From contig JAIFKN010000003.1 in assembly GCA_020049615.1 (NCBI GenBank), positions 1 to 64,000 on the forward strand: a stretch of DNA of 64,000 bases, given 5' to 3'. Below, piece by piece: positions 7,553 to 16,505 of the stretch. Numbering within the stretch: the first letter of the stretch is position 1; each line of letters starts with the position of its first letter. The DNA comes from a bacterium (GTDB lineage: Bacteria > Planctomycetota > UBA11346). The position numbers and the translations under genes are program-made. The notes below the pieces were generated by a model that was given only the letters and a program-made list of their open reading frames with translations, was not told the DNA's origin and did not search any database.

Positions 7553-8434
7553 CTAGATCCCGCCGCCCTGCCCCGCCTTCCAGTCGCTGGGCGTGGTGCC
7601 ATGCGCTGCCTTGAAGCGCACCTGCAGCTGGCGGACTGTGCCGTAGCCGCAGGCGGTGGCGACCTCACGCACCGGCCGTCCGGAGCGCAGCAGTGACGCG
7701 GCGCGGGCCAGGCGCAGCCGATCGACGAAGCTCTTGGGCGAGCAGCCGAGACCGGCATGGAACAGTTGGCGCAGGCGGAGGGGGCCGATGCCCTGGCTGC
7801 GCGCCAGATCGGATATGCGCGGGGCTGCGCCGGGATCGGCCTGCACCGCCGCGACGATGGCGGCCAGGCGCGGGTCGAGGTCGCAGGCGGGCGGATGCAG
7901 CGGATGGCCGGCGAGCACCGCCTCGAGCAGGAGCAGGCGCAGGAGCGGCTGGCCGAGTGCGGTGCCCAGCGCGGCATCGTCCTGCAGGATGCCGGCCAAT
8001 CGCGTCAGTTCGGCGTGCCAGCGTCCGGCATCGGGCAGCGGGCTGACCAGGCGGTCGGCCGCAGCGGTCCACGGCGTGCCCCAGGTGGTGGTGAGGTGCA
8101 GGTGGGCCGCCAGGACGGTACAGGTGCGCTGACCCGGGGCATAGCCGGCCGCGTGCGACAGGCCGTGCGGGACGATGGCTATGGAGCCTGGCTCCAGCGG
8201 TTCCGGACCTGCCGGTCCGCTGATGACCAGGGATCCGCGGACCGGCGCGAAGAGGAACAGGTCGTCCAGGTGGCGGGTCGGGATCGACCAGCCTGGAGCG
8301 GTGCGCCAACGGCGGCAGGAGATCAGGCTCAGCCCAGCCCCGGCCACAGCGGTGGCGAGGGTTGCCTGCCGGACCGGGAAGCGGTCGGAGAGATCCTCGG
8401 GCGCAGTAACGGAAACTTCGCCTGGTGTACGCAT
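7553..8434 (-). CDS. AraC-family transcriptional regulator
   Basis: The 293-residue protein has an N-terminal cupin-like sensor domain (about 25-130, with GSLVISGPAGPEPLEPGSIAIVPHGLSH). The C-terminal double helix-turn-helix of AraC/XylS spans about 190-285. The second HTH reads PVREVATACGYGTVRQLQVRFKAAHGTTPSDWK. The ATG at 8434 is preferred; an upstream ATG at 8497 would push the reading frame through the divergent promoter region. It is divergent from the phytanoyl dioxygenase gene, which it may regulate. A perfect 5-bp-arm inverted repeat lies between the two genes. It is likely cotranscribed with the aldo/keto reductase downstream. Confidence 0.88.
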   Translation of the reverse strand: MRTPGEVSVTAPEDLSDRFPVRQATLATAVAGAGLSLISCRRWRTAPGWSIPTRHLDDLFLFAPVRGSLVISGPAGPEPLEPGSIAIVPHGLSHAAGYAPGQRTCTVLAAHLHLTTTWGTPWTAAADRLVSPLPDAGRWHAELTRLAGILQDDAALGTALGQPLLRLLLLEAVLAGHPLHPPACDLDPRLAAIVAAVQADPGAAPRISDLARSQGIGPLRLRQLFHAGLGCSPKSFVDRLRLARAASLLRSGRPVREVATACGYGTVRQLQVRFKAAHGTTPSDWKAGQGGGI

Positions 8435-8461
8435 CCAACGTCTTCCCATCGCCAGTATTGA

Positions 8462-8474
8462 CGCATATGATGCG
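8462..8474. promoter_or_regulatory. Inverted repeat in the divergent araC/phyH promoter region
   Basis: CGCAT-ATG-ATGCG is a perfect 5-bp-arm inverted repeat. It lies in the 68-bp gap between the divergent AraC gene (start 8434) and the dioxygenase gene (start 8503). A TTGACG-like hexamer adjoins it at 8458-8463. The repeat is a plausible regulator site but too short to be certain. Confidence 0.35.
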
Positions 8475-8502
8475 AGTGCAAACCACAGCCGAGGCATGCC
8501 GC

Positions 8503-9339
8503 ATGAACGTTCCGCTCGCTCAGTGTGCGACCCAGCAATCCCTCCCCGAACTCCTCGCCGGACCCGGCTATGCCGTCCTTCCCGGCCTGCTGTCGCCGGC
8601 CGAGGTCGAAACCTGCTGCCGCCGCTTCGCCGGCTACGCCGTCCGCGCCGGTGGCCTGGCTCCCCAAGGCGATCGGGCGGGCCTGCGCAGTTCGCCGATC
8701 CCGGGCGTCCCGGGCGCCAGCCTGCAGTACGAACCCGGCTTCGATCCGGTGGGCAAGGACGACCTCGCCCGCGAACTGGGTGTGCGCAAGTTCTTCCAGT
8801 TCGCCCAGGGCGACCAGTCCTTCTGGGATCTCATCCGCGAGTCGCGCATCCGCGGCCCGGTCGAGGCGGTGATCGGTGCCGGCGCGCAACTCCTGCAGAG
8901 CCTCGCCCTGGTCAAGCCGCCCGAGATTGGCATCCCCAAAGCATGGCACCAGGACACGCCGTACTTCCCGATCACCCCGGCGACGGAGACGGTCGGGCTG
9001 TGGATCGCTCTGGATCGCGCCACACTCGAGAACGGCTGCATGCAGGTGGTCCCGGGCAGCCACCGTCAGGGCATCGTCCCGCATGTGCAGGGCGAGACCG
9101 GCTGGTGCCTCGATGCCGCGGCCAGCGCCCGAGCCCAGGCGGCGGCCGTCGCCATCCCGGTCGAGCCCGGCAGCGCCCTGCTCTTCGACGCCAACCTGCT
9201 GCACTTCACCGACGCCAACCGCAGCAGCGCGCGGCGCCGCGCGGCGCAGTTCCACTTCAGCTCGGCGCGGACGCAGGCCTCGGGATCGCTCAAGCTCGAA
9301 TCGCTCGATCATGCCACCGCCCCCTGGAGTCAGTCATGA
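8503..9339 (+). CDS. Phytanoyl-CoA dioxygenase (PhyH) family protein
   Basis: This 278-residue protein is a predicted Fe(II)/2-oxoglutarate-dependent oxygenase. The iron-binding HxD is in AWHQDTPYF near residue 148, and the distal His is probably in LLHFTDANRS near 233. The latter segment is followed by the arginines that bind 2-oxoglutarate (ARRRAAQFHF). MQVVPGSHRQG is the conserved family loop. The ATG at 8503 gives a normal N-terminus; longer reading frames run into the promoter. Its stop overlaps the next gene's start (ATGA), coupling it to a UroD-fold protein. PVC bacteria carry many such oxygenases; the substrate is unknown. Confidence 0.87.
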   Translation: MNVPLAQCATQQSLPELLAGPGYAVLPGLLSPAEVETCCRRFAGYAVRAGGLAPQGDRAGLRSSPIPGVPGASLQYEPGFDPVGKDDLARELGVRKFFQFAQGDQSFWDLIRESRIRGPVEAVIGAGAQLLQSLALVKPPEIGIPKAWHQDTPYFPITPATETVGLWIALDRATLENGCMQVVPGSHRQGIVPHVQGETGWCLDAAASARAQAAAVAIPVEPGSALLFDANLLHFTDANRSSARRRAAQFHFSSARTQASGSLKLESLDHATAPWSQS

Positions 9340-10478
9340 ACGGCAAGCAACGCGTGCAGACGGTCCTCGCCGGCGGCATCCCCGACCGCGTGCCGCTGGC
9401 CGACTGGTCGGTCGACCACGACACGGTCGAACGGCTGATCGGCCGGCCGACCTACCTGCGCAACAAGGCCGCCTGCACCAAGGCCTTCTGGGAGGGCCGC
9501 CACGCCGAGGTCAAGCGCAGCTGGATCGAGGACACCATCGCTCTGCACCGCGCCCTGCCGCTCGACATCGTCACCTTCACCATGGCCAGCTGGCAGGTCC
9601 CCGAACCGACCGGCGAGGCCCCGCCGCGCCAGACCGCCGAGGACACCTGGGAGGACGCGAAGGGACGCGTCTTCCGCTTCACCGCTGCAGCTGATGACAT
9701 CCTGTGCATCCACGATCCGGCCCCGCCGCGGGCCTGGTCGGTGAACGACTTCCCGGCCGTCCCCGGCCCCGGGCGCCCGCCGAACGCGGCCACACAGGAG
9801 GTGATCGACACGATCATCGGCGAACTCGGCAACGAGAAGTACATCGCCGGACCGTTCGGTGGCGAGGTCGGCATGGTCCTGCCCGGCGGCTATGCCGAGG
9901 GCTGCGCCCTGCTCGCCGAATCGCCGGAGATCATCGAGGCGGCGGTCGCGCACCGCCTGGCCTGCTGCGAGCGCGATGACGCCTGGATCCATACCGGCCA
10001 GGATGCGGTGCTGTGGGGCGACGACTTCGGCCACAAGACCGGCACCTTCTGCAGTCCGCGCATGTTCCGGCGCTTCTACAAGGAGGCCAACCGCCGCCGG
10101 GTCGAGCGGCTGCATGCGCGCGGTCTGAAGGTGCTCAAGCACTGCTGCGGCAACGTGCGCGCCATCCTCGACGACTTCGTCGACATCGGCTACGACGCCT
10201 ACCAGTCGATCCAGCCGACCGCCGGCATGGACATCGTCGAGGTGAAGGCCGGCTACGGCTCGCGCCTGACGCTGTGGGGCGGGGTCGCGGTCGAGCACCT
10301 GATCAGCGGCACGCCCAAGCAGGTCCGAGCCGACGTGCGCCGCGCCATGGCCGCCTGCAAGCCGGGAGGCCGCTTCATCCTCGGCGCCAGCCACTCGATC
10401 GCCGTCGGCACGCGCTGGGAGAACCACCAGGCGATGCTCGACGAGTGGCGCAGGCTGGCGGACTACCCGGCTGCCTGA
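9336..10478 (+). CDS. Uroporphyrinogen decarboxylase-fold protein, methyltransferase-like
   Basis: The 380-residue protein has the UroD fold used by heme enzymes and by corrinoid-dependent methyltransferases (MtaA/MtbA type). The N-terminus KQRVQTVLAGGIPDRVPLADW is the family opening. KVLKHCCGNVRAI near residue 265 supplies an HxC zinc-site-like motif typical of the methyltransferase branch and not of true HemE. GVAVEHLISGTPKQVRADVRR and RFILGASHSIAVGT form the C-terminal core. It is translationally coupled to the PhyH gene. No corrinoid protein is encoded nearby, so the methyl donor, if any, is unknown. It converges on a second UroD paralogue with 1 bp between stop codons. Confidence 0.83.
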   Translation: MNGKQRVQTVLAGGIPDRVPLADWSVDHDTVERLIGRPTYLRNKAACTKAFWEGRHAEVKRSWIEDTIALHRALPLDIVTFTMASWQVPEPTGEAPPRQTAEDTWEDAKGRVFRFTAAADDILCIHDPAPPRAWSVNDFPAVPGPGRPPNAATQEVIDTIIGELGNEKYIAGPFGGEVGMVLPGGYAEGCALLAESPEIIEAAVAHRLACCERDDAWIHTGQDAVLWGDDFGHKTGTFCSPRMFRRFYKEANRRRVERLHARGLKVLKHCCGNVRAILDDFVDIGYDAYQSIQPTAGMDIVEVKAGYGSRLTLWGGVAVEHLISGTPKQVRADVRRAMAACKPGGRFILGASHSIAVGTRWENHQAMLDEWRRLADYPAA

Positions 10479-10479
10479 G

Positions 10480-11565
10480 TCAGTAGGTCGCCACCCGCTT
10501 GGCGTGGTTGACGAAGCGACGGAAGTCCTCGACCGACACCGAGTCCGGCACGCTGTGGTCGGAGGCGACGACATAGCCGCCACCCTGCATGAGGATGGGC
10601 ACGATGCGGTCGACCTCGCCGAGGAACGCGTCCATGGTGCCGAACAGCGCGGCGTTGAGCCCGCCGTGGAAGGCGAGCTTGGCGCCGTGCTCGCGCTTGA
10701 GCGCGGCCGGGTCCATGCCCGCCTTGACCTCGATCGGGTTGAGCATGTCGATGCCGATGTCGACGATGTCGGCGACCAGCGGGCGGATGTCGCCGCAGCT
10801 GTGCAGCACGGCGCGGATGCCATGCGCATGCGCCCAGTCGACCGCCTTCTTGTGCACCGGCTTGAGCAGGCGCTGGTAGGTCTTGCGCGAGAAGAACTGC
10901 TTGCCCTTGAAGCCCATGTCGTCGGGCCAGCGCACGGCGTCGAAGTGGTAGCCCTTGGCCCACACCTGGTCGAGCATGGCCAACTGCGTGTCGACCTGGG
11001 TGTTCCACATGTCGACCAGCCACTCCGGCTGCTCGACGATGGCGTTCAGCACGCGCTCGGTGCCGACCATCCACGAGTGGGTGACGTCGAAACCGAACCA
11101 CAGGCCGGCCTCGATCCACGCCCCGTCGGCCTGCCACTGCGGCCAGTCGCGCTTCAGCTGCGCCCACGGGATGCGCTCGTCGGACGGCGCGATGCGCGCC
11201 TTGGCCTCGGCCCAGGCCTCGGGCGAGTTGATGCGGAAGTCGAGGAACTCGGGCACGCCGCCGTGCTCCTTCCAGTCCTTGAGCGTCGCGCCCCAGGGCG
11301 TGCGGTGGATGCGATACTCGGACGTCTCCTCGATCGTCTCGGACGGCCAGCGCGGGCTGTTGTCGACGCCGAATCCGGCGATGCGGTCGAGGCCGAAGAA
11401 GTCCCAGTAGCCGACATCCTTGGGCAGGCCCTCGCGGTGCCAGCGGTCGAGTGTCGCGCCCCACGGGGTGTCCCACACCGGGCAGCGGTCGAGGTCGCGG
11501 CGCTCGAAGCAGCGTTGGTAGCGTTCGCGGGCAGACAGTGCTGAAGCGGCGGTGGCGGCGACCAT
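10480..11565 (-). CDS. Uroporphyrinogen decarboxylase-fold protein, second paralogue
   Basis: This 361-residue UroD-fold protein starts with ARERYQRCFERRDLDRCPVWDTPWG. It carries AVLHSCGDIRPLVADIVDIG near residue 250 as the HxC metal-type motif. VASDHSVPDSVSVEDF near the C-terminus replaces the final cysteine expected in MtbA-like enzymes with serine. The start at 11565 has a GGAG ribosome site about 6 bases upstream; a longer frame into the AraC promoter is ignored. It is divergent from an AraC gene 47 bp away, a common arrangement for PVC UroD genes of unknown substrate. It may handle a related compound to the convergent PhyH/UroD pair. Confidence 0.83.
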   Translation of the reverse strand: MVAATAASALSARERYQRCFERRDLDRCPVWDTPWGATLDRWHREGLPKDVGYWDFFGLDRIAGFGVDNSPRWPSETIEETSEYRIHRTPWGATLKDWKEHGGVPEFLDFRINSPEAWAEAKARIAPSDERIPWAQLKRDWPQWQADGAWIEAGLWFGFDVTHSWMVGTERVLNAIVEQPEWLVDMWNTQVDTQLAMLDQVWAKGYHFDAVRWPDDMGFKGKQFFSRKTYQRLLKPVHKKAVDWAHAHGIRAVLHSCGDIRPLVADIVDIGIDMLNPIEVKAGMDPAALKREHGAKLAFHGGLNAALFGTMDAFLGEVDRIVPILMQGGGYVVASDHSVPDSVSVEDFRRFVNHAKRVATY

Positions 11566-11612
11566 GGGTGTGCTCCTGCCTGCATGATATGCCCGATTCC
11601 GGTCCGCCGTGA

Positions 11613-12533
11613 ATGGCTGGAAGCGTCCTGGGCATGCCTGAAATTGATGGCATGTCCGATGTCCTGGCATGGCTGCGTAGTCTGCGCCTGGAGCCGGGGG
11701 ATCACGGACTCGCCTGCTATCCACCCGGTACGACCGTGGGCCCGCGTCGGATGACCGGCTGGCAGTTCGTCTGGCTGGTGCGTGGTGATGCAACCTGGGA
11801 GGTCGAGGGGCGTGAGCTGCCGGTGCCGGAGGGGGCGGTGATGCTGGCCCGGCCAGGCATGCGCGACGTCATCCGCTGGGATCCGTCCCGCCGCACCATG
11901 CATGGCTGGGTCGGATTCAATCTCGCCGGACGTGTGCGCGTGCCGCGCGATCTCCCCCTGGTGCGCCAGCCCGGTGCCGATGATGTCCTGCTGCCGCTGC
12001 TGCGTCACGCCCGCACGCTGATCGCCGACCGGCCAGCCGGCTGGGCGGAGTTGGCCGCAGGCGCCCTGCGCCAGGCGCTGCTCGCCTTCGTCAGCGGCCA
12101 TATGGCCTGCGATCGCGAGGATGCCGACGACACGCCGGCCCTGGTCGACCATGCTCTGGAATGGCTGGCCGAACGCTGGGCCGAAGGTCCGTTGCATCCG
12201 CCGTCGCTGGTCGCCTGGGCCGGGGCCTGCGGGGTCAGCCGCGAAGGGCTGATCCGCGCCTTCAACGGCGCCTACGGCGTCACGCCGATGGAGGCGGTGC
12301 GGCTGCTGCGCCTGGATCGTGCCGCCCAACTGCTGACCAAGGCCGCGTCGGTGCAGGAGGTCGCCGCCGCCACCGGCTTCGCCAGCCCGTTCCACTTCTC
12401 GCGCCGGTTCCGCGAGGTCTACGCCTGCCCGCCGAGCGAATTCCGCGACCGCATCGCCGCCGGCGGCGGTCATGGACACGTCCGCCTGGTCAAGGTGCGG
12501 ACGATGGCCTCGCGGATGTGGCGGACGCGCTGA
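11613..12533 (+). CDS. AraC-family transcriptional regulator
   Basis: This is a 306-residue regulator with an N-terminal cupin-type sensor region (about 20-140; WQFVWLVRGDATWEVEGRELPVPEGAVMLARPG). Its C-terminal AraC double HTH spans about 195-290 and contains VQEVAAATGFASPFHFSRRFREVYACPPSEF. Starts at 11613, 11634 and 11652 are all possible; 11613 is the longest without overlapping the divergent UroD gene. It probably controls that UroD gene. Its downstream neighbour is convergent, so the gene is likely monocistronic. Confidence 0.87.
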   Translation: MAGSVLGMPEIDGMSDVLAWLRSLRLEPGDHGLACYPPGTTVGPRRMTGWQFVWLVRGDATWEVEGRELPVPEGAVMLARPGMRDVIRWDPSRRTMHGWVGFNLAGRVRVPRDLPLVRQPGADDVLLPLLRHARTLIADRPAGWAELAAGALRQALLAFVSGHMACDREDADDTPALVDHALEWLAERWAEGPLHPPSLVAWAGACGVSREGLIRAFNGAYGVTPMEAVRLLRLDRAAQLLTKAASVQEVAAATGFASPFHFSRRFREVYACPPSEFRDRIAAGGGHGHVRLVKVRTMASRMWRTR

Positions 12534-12536
12534 AGC

Positions 12537-12572
12537 CGCCAGGTCCTCGCAACCCCCAGGGATCGCCTGGCG
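12537..12572. terminator. Possible hairpin between convergent genes
   Basis: CGCCAGG at 12537-12543 is complementary to CCTGGCG at 12566-12572, with a 22-base loop. It fills the 40-bp space between the convergent AraC and ExbD genes. There is no T-tract, so it would be a weak or factor-dependent terminator at best. Confidence 0.3.
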
Positions 12573-12573
12573 T

Positions 12574-12975
12574 CTACTGCCCGACGGCCAACGCCCAGCT
12601 CTGCGCCCCGGCGGCATGCGCGGCGTCGACCGCCTGCACCACCTTGTCGTAGGGCGCCGACCGGTCACCGCGCACGATCACCGTGCCGGCGCCGGCGGTG
12701 AGGCCGTCCTTGACCCGCTGCACCAGCTCCGGCTCAGGGCACAGCTTGCCGGACACGTCGTAGGCGCCGTCCTTGCCGATCGTCACCACCACCGCGTCGC
12801 TACCCGCCACCAGGGCGGCGTTGCGCGCCGCGGGCAGCTCGGCGGGGAAGGCGGAGGATTCGCTGAACGTCGTGGTGACGATGAAGAACAGCAGCAGCAC
12901 CATCATGCAGTCGATCAGTGGTGTCATGTCCGGCCGGTCGTCGGCGTCAGCCAGGGCTTCGGAGAGGGTGTCCAT
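12574..12975 (-). CDS. ExbD/TolR-family biopolymer transport protein
   Basis: The 133-residue protein has the ExbD/TolR layout: a short cytoplasmic N-terminus, one membrane helix and a periplasmic domain. DMTPLIDCMMVLLLFFIVTTTF at 16-37 carries the essential membrane aspartate (LID). The periplasmic part has VVVTIGKDGAYDV and the closing VIVRGDRSAPYDKVVQAVDAAHAAG, typical of the family. It starts 3 bp after the ExbB-like gene and is the last gene of the transducer operon. With ExbB it should form a proton-driven motor that acts on the TolA/TonB-like protein encoded upstream. Confidence 0.92.
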   Translation of the reverse strand: MDTLSEALADADDRPDMTPLIDCMMVLLLFFIVTTTFSESSAFPAELPAARNAALVAGSDAVVVTIGKDGAYDVSGKLCPEPELVQRVKDGLTAGAGTVIVRGDRSAPYDKVVQAVDAAHAAGAQSWALAVGQ

Positions 12976-12978
12976 GGG

Positions 12979-13704
12979 TCAGGCCACCGCCGTGACCGCG
13001 GACTTCTGGGCGTGCTGGTGATGGGCCAGGCGGTAGGCGACGCGGTTGATGCCCATCTCGGCCTCCTCGCTGAGCGCCAGCAGCCGGCTCTGGAAGGCGC
13101 GTCCGCAGAGGATGGCCGGGATGGCGACGAGCAGGCCGCCAGCGGTGGCGTACAGCGCCATGGCGATGCCGCCGGCCAGCGCGGCCTTCTCGGCGCCGCC
13201 GGTCGCGGAGAGGTTGCCGAAGGTGATGATCATGCCCATCACCGTGCCGAGCAGGCCGAACAGCGGACCGACCAGGCCGATCGAGGCCATCGCCTGCAGA
13301 TTGCGTTTCAGCGGCTTGAACGCCAGCAGGCTGCAGGTGGTGAGCGCATCCTTCAGCTCGGCACCACCGAGCTGGTATTCGTGCAGGCCCTGGGCCCAGG
13401 CCCGGCCAACCACCGTGTCGCTGGCCCGCGCCCGCGTCTCGGCCTCGGCGAACTTGCCGGCGCCGCACAGCTCGGCGACCTCGCGCATCATCGTCTCGTC
13501 GAGTACGCGCTCGCGCTTCAGCGCGCGCCGGCGCTCGATGATCATGCCCACCAGCACGATCGAGAGGATCCACAGCGGCCACATCTCCCAGCGCACCAGG
13601 GCGATGATCCAGGAATGCTGCTGCGCAGCGCGGGCGGCAGCGTCGTTGGCTTCGGCCGCGCCGGCGAGGATGGCGGCGGAGAGCAGGACGGCGGCACGGA
13701 TCAT
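12979..13704 (-). CDS. ExbB/TolQ/MotA-family proton channel protein
   Basis: This 241-residue membrane protein begins with a hydrophobic signal-like segment, followed by a membrane helix WPLWILSIVLVGMIIERRRAL near 42-60. The conserved pair of helices spans about 135-210, with IGLVGPLFGLLGTVMGMI and GGIAMALYATAGGLLVAIPAIL. The GLxGTVxGM motif is diagnostic of ExbB/TolQ. Its start overlaps the stop of the TolA-like gene (ATGA), so the two are translationally coupled. An N-terminal leader ending in AGAAEA is common in ExbB proteins from PVC bacteria. Confidence 0.92.
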   Translation of the reverse strand: MIRAAVLLSAAILAGAAEANDAAARAAQQHSWIIALVRWEMWPLWILSIVLVGMIIERRRALKRERVLDETMMREVAELCGAGKFAEAETRARASDTVVGRAWAQGLHEYQLGGAELKDALTTCSLLAFKPLKRNLQAMASIGLVGPLFGLLGTVMGMIITFGNLSATGGAEKAALAGGIAMALYATAGGLLVAIPAILCGRAFQSRLLALSEEAEMGINRVAYRLAHHQHAQKSAVTAVA

Positions 13705-16505
13705 GGTTTGGCTCCGGGGGAGTTGGACACCGGCACGCCGACCGGCAGGATGGCGGTGACGGTGCGGTCGCGCTCGCCGTAGCCGGCGCGCGGATCGCGG
13801 TAGGTCAGGGTGACGGTCGATCCTGGTCGCAGCGGCACGGCGGCCGGCTCGACCGCGGCGAGATGGTGCTGGGTCGCGACGTTGCCGCGGAACACCCCGG
13901 TCGAGGCGCCGGTCTCGGCGAGGATCGCCAGCACCGGCTGGCCGCCTTCGCCGGTCAACTCGACGGCGATGCGGTCGGGTGCGGCGCGGTCGAGGTCCAT
14001 GTCGCCGTCGGCGACCTCGACGCACAGCGGCCAGCCGACCGCGGCGCACGGCGCCGCCTTGTCCGGCGAGGCCGGATCGCGGAACGACAGGCTGGCGTCG
14101 GCGCCCAGCAGCAGCACATCGCCCCAGGTGTCGGGCTTGTCCCAGGTGTTGAGCGATTTCGGCGCCGACCACTGCGTGCCGTCGGTGATCTGCCGGCTGA
14201 TGTTGACCGAGAAGTTCATCGCCAGCCACTGGCCGGGGACCAGCGCTGGGCGCGCCAGGGTGGTGGTGCGGATCATCGCTTCGCCTTGGTAGCCGTCCGC
14301 GCTGCGCCTGGCCACGGCGGCGCCACGCGCGCCCGTCGTGTCAAGGTAGGCCTGGACCATGCGCAGCCCGCGCAGGCCGCGACCGATCTCGGCGAAGGTT
14401 GCCGCCGGATTCCCGCGCGTGCCGAACGGGCAGAGGATGAACTGGTGGCTGGACTCCGCCCCGGACATGCCGGAGCGGCGGCTGTTGTCGCAATCGATCC
14501 ACACCTCGAGCGCATCGCCGAGATACGGCTGCTCGGGACAGGGTACCGGATCTCCGCTCTTGCGCACCCGCCACGCGAAATAGAGGCCATCGGCGTTCCA
14601 GCGCGCGAACACCTCGGTGCCGTTCTCGATCCTCGCCCCCTCGTGATGAAAGCGCATGGCCATGGGATGGGCCAGCTCGCCCCAGTCGGCGAGGTCGCCG
14701 TCGAGGGTGATCGGTCCAGCCTGATAGGCCAGCGCGCCGAAGGCGGCATGGGGGAAGGCCGGTTCGGTCAGCGTGCGCTGCTCGGTCGGAGCCTTGGCAG
14801 CCGGTTTCGGAACGGGGAACCACAGGCGCGGTGGCGCGAGTTCTGGGATCGTGGCGGCAGAAACCAGTCCGGCGGGCAGCTGATCCGTCCCGTAGAGATT
14901 GCCGGGTGCGGCACGCGCCCGGAGATCCTTGACGAAGGCTTCGTAGGCCTCGCGATTGAAACGGGAACGGGCTCCCATGCCGTTGCCGAAAGGGCCACCG
15001 GAGCTCTTGCCCGGACCGCCGAGCCCGAGTCCGACACCGGCGAGGTCGGTCGTCGCGGGGACGCGACCGGCCTCGGCGTTGGCTGCGAGCTGACGCAGGC
15101 GTTCACGCGTCGCGGCGAGCCGTGCGACCTCGCCTTCGGCGCCGAAGGGCTGGCCGACTTCGACTTGGGCACCGGCCTGGCGCGCAGCTTCGGCCGAGGC
15201 GGAGGTGCCGGCGGCCGCGAGGGCCTCGCCGGCGTCGCCTGCCGTTCCACCCTGCTGGTGGCCGACCGCGGCCTTGGCCAGATCGCCGGCCACATCGTGC
15301 AATGCCCGCGCCGTCCGTTCGAGATCATCCGCCACTGCACCCATCGCCTGGCGGGTCTCCTCGATCGCACCAGCCTTCCAGCTGTCGGCCGCGGACCCGG
15401 CCTGGCGTGCCGCCTGGGAATTGCGCAGCGCATCGGCGGTGCGGGCGGCGGCGGCATCGGCGACGTCGCCGGCCAGCCGTGCGGCGCGGGCGGCTTCGCG
15501 TGCCGCCCGCTCGGCGGCGGTGATCTCGGCGGCGATGGCGCGCTGCTCGGCAAGCCCCTCGCCGGGGGCGGGATCCCCGACAGTGCTGCGCAGGGCCCGT
15601 TCGCGGCTGGCCAGGCGGGACAGCTGGGCCGCGGCCGAGGTCGCGGCGTCGTGGGCCTGCTTGGCGGCGGAGGCGCCTTCGCCCAGCTGGCGGCGGGACT
15701 CGGTCAGGGCCGAGGCGACCGTCTTCTGGCCGGCCCCGGCCAGCGACTCGTCGAGGGCGCTGCGGATGTCGCCGGCGACCAGCTCCTCGAAGCGCGTGGG
15801 ATCCTCGCCCAGCCGGGTGAGCGCATCCCGCACGCTGTCGACCACGCGTCGGGCGGCGGCTGGCACCGCCTCGGCGGTGATCGCAGCCGTCGCGGCTGCG
15901 ACCAGCTTCGGCTCGGCAGCAGCCAGGGCGGCCAGGCCTCCGCGGCGCGCCGCCTCGCGGGTGGGACCGTCGAGGCGGCGTTCGAGCTCGTCGGCGACCC
16001 GCGCTGCCAGTTCGGGGGCGACCTCGGCACGGATGTGGGCGCGCACTTCGGCGACCAGGGCGGCGCGCATGCGCTGTTCGAGCTCGCCTTCGAGGTCGCG
16101 CAGAGCCTGTTGGCGCGCCGCGGCGAGCAGCTCGCCGGCCTCCTGACTGTCGAGATCGGCGAGCTCGTGCGCGGCGAAGAACGTCTCGAGGTCGCTGCCC
16201 ACCTCCTCGGCCAGGGTCGGATCGGCCGTGAGCGCCCCGCCGAGGGCGGCGTCCAGCTCGGCGCGCACGCCGCCGGCGGCGGCGGCCGCCGCCCCGCGCT
16301 TGGCGTCGGTGATCTCCTGCGCCGCCTGCGCCGCCTGCGCCGCGGCGGCCCGTGCGGCGACCGCCTGCTCATCCCGCTCGACCCGCTGGGCATCGCTGCT
16401 CGCCCCCAGCACGACCACGGCCATGACCAGGCCGTGCAGGGTCGCGGAGAGGGCGACCGGGCGGCGCAGGCCGGCTTCGGGCAGGATCAGATCGTCGTGG
16501 GCCAT
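13701..16505 (-). CDS. TolA/TonB-like energy transducer with a C-terminal CBM9-like module
   Basis: This 934-residue protein is anchored by one N-terminal helix. That helix contains LSATLHGLVMAVVVLGA with Ser20 and His24, the SxxxH pattern required in TonB and TolA for coupling to ExbB/ExbD or TolQ/TolR. From about 40 to 470 it is a very Ala/Arg/Glu-rich predicted helical rod, as in TolA domain II. From about 590 to 790 lies a carbohydrate-binding family 9-like (DOMON-type) domain: GPITLDGDLADWGELA, DALEVWIDCDN and the SHQFILCPFG strand. A final beta-sandwich (about 800-925) contains the ETGASTGVFRGNV element of calcium-rich secreted modules. It heads an operon with ExbB and ExbD. No usual TonB C-terminal domain is present. 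Confidence 0.8.
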   Translation of the reverse strand: MAHDDLILPEAGLRRPVALSATLHGLVMAVVVLGASSDAQRVERDEQAVAARAAAAQAAQAAQEITDAKRGAAAAAAGGVRAELDAALGGALTADPTLAEEVGSDLETFFAAHELADLDSQEAGELLAAARQQALRDLEGELEQRMRAALVAEVRAHIRAEVAPELAARVADELERRLDGPTREAARRGGLAALAAAEPKLVAAATAAITAEAVPAAARRVVDSVRDALTRLGEDPTRFEELVAGDIRSALDESLAGAGQKTVASALTESRRQLGEGASAAKQAHDAATSAAAQLSRLASRERALRSTVGDPAPGEGLAEQRAIAAEITAAERAAREAARAARLAGDVADAAAARTADALRNSQAARQAGSAADSWKAGAIEETRQAMGAVADDLERTARALHDVAGDLAKAAVGHQQGGTAGDAGEALAAAGTSASAEAARQAGAQVEVGQPFGAEGEVARLAATRERLRQLAANAEAGRVPATTDLAGVGLGLGGPGKSSGGPFGNGMGARSRFNREAYEAFVKDLRARAAPGNLYGTDQLPAGLVSAATIPELAPPRLWFPVPKPAAKAPTEQRTLTEPAFPHAAFGALAYQAGPITLDGDLADWGELAHPMAMRFHHEGARIENGTEVFARWNADGLYFAWRVRKSGDPVPCPEQPYLGDALEVWIDCDNSRRSGMSGAESSHQFILCPFGTRGNPAATFAEIGRGLRGLRMVQAYLDTTGARGAAVARRSADGYQGEAMIRTTTLARPALVPGQWLAMNFSVNISRQITDGTQWSAPKSLNTWDKPDTWGDVLLLGADASLSFRDPASPDKAAPCAAVGWPLCVEVADGDMDLDRAAPDRIAVELTGEGGQPVLAILAETGASTGVFRGNVATQHHLAAVEPAAVPLRPGSTVTLTYRDPRAGYGERDRTVTAILPVGVPVSNSPGAKP

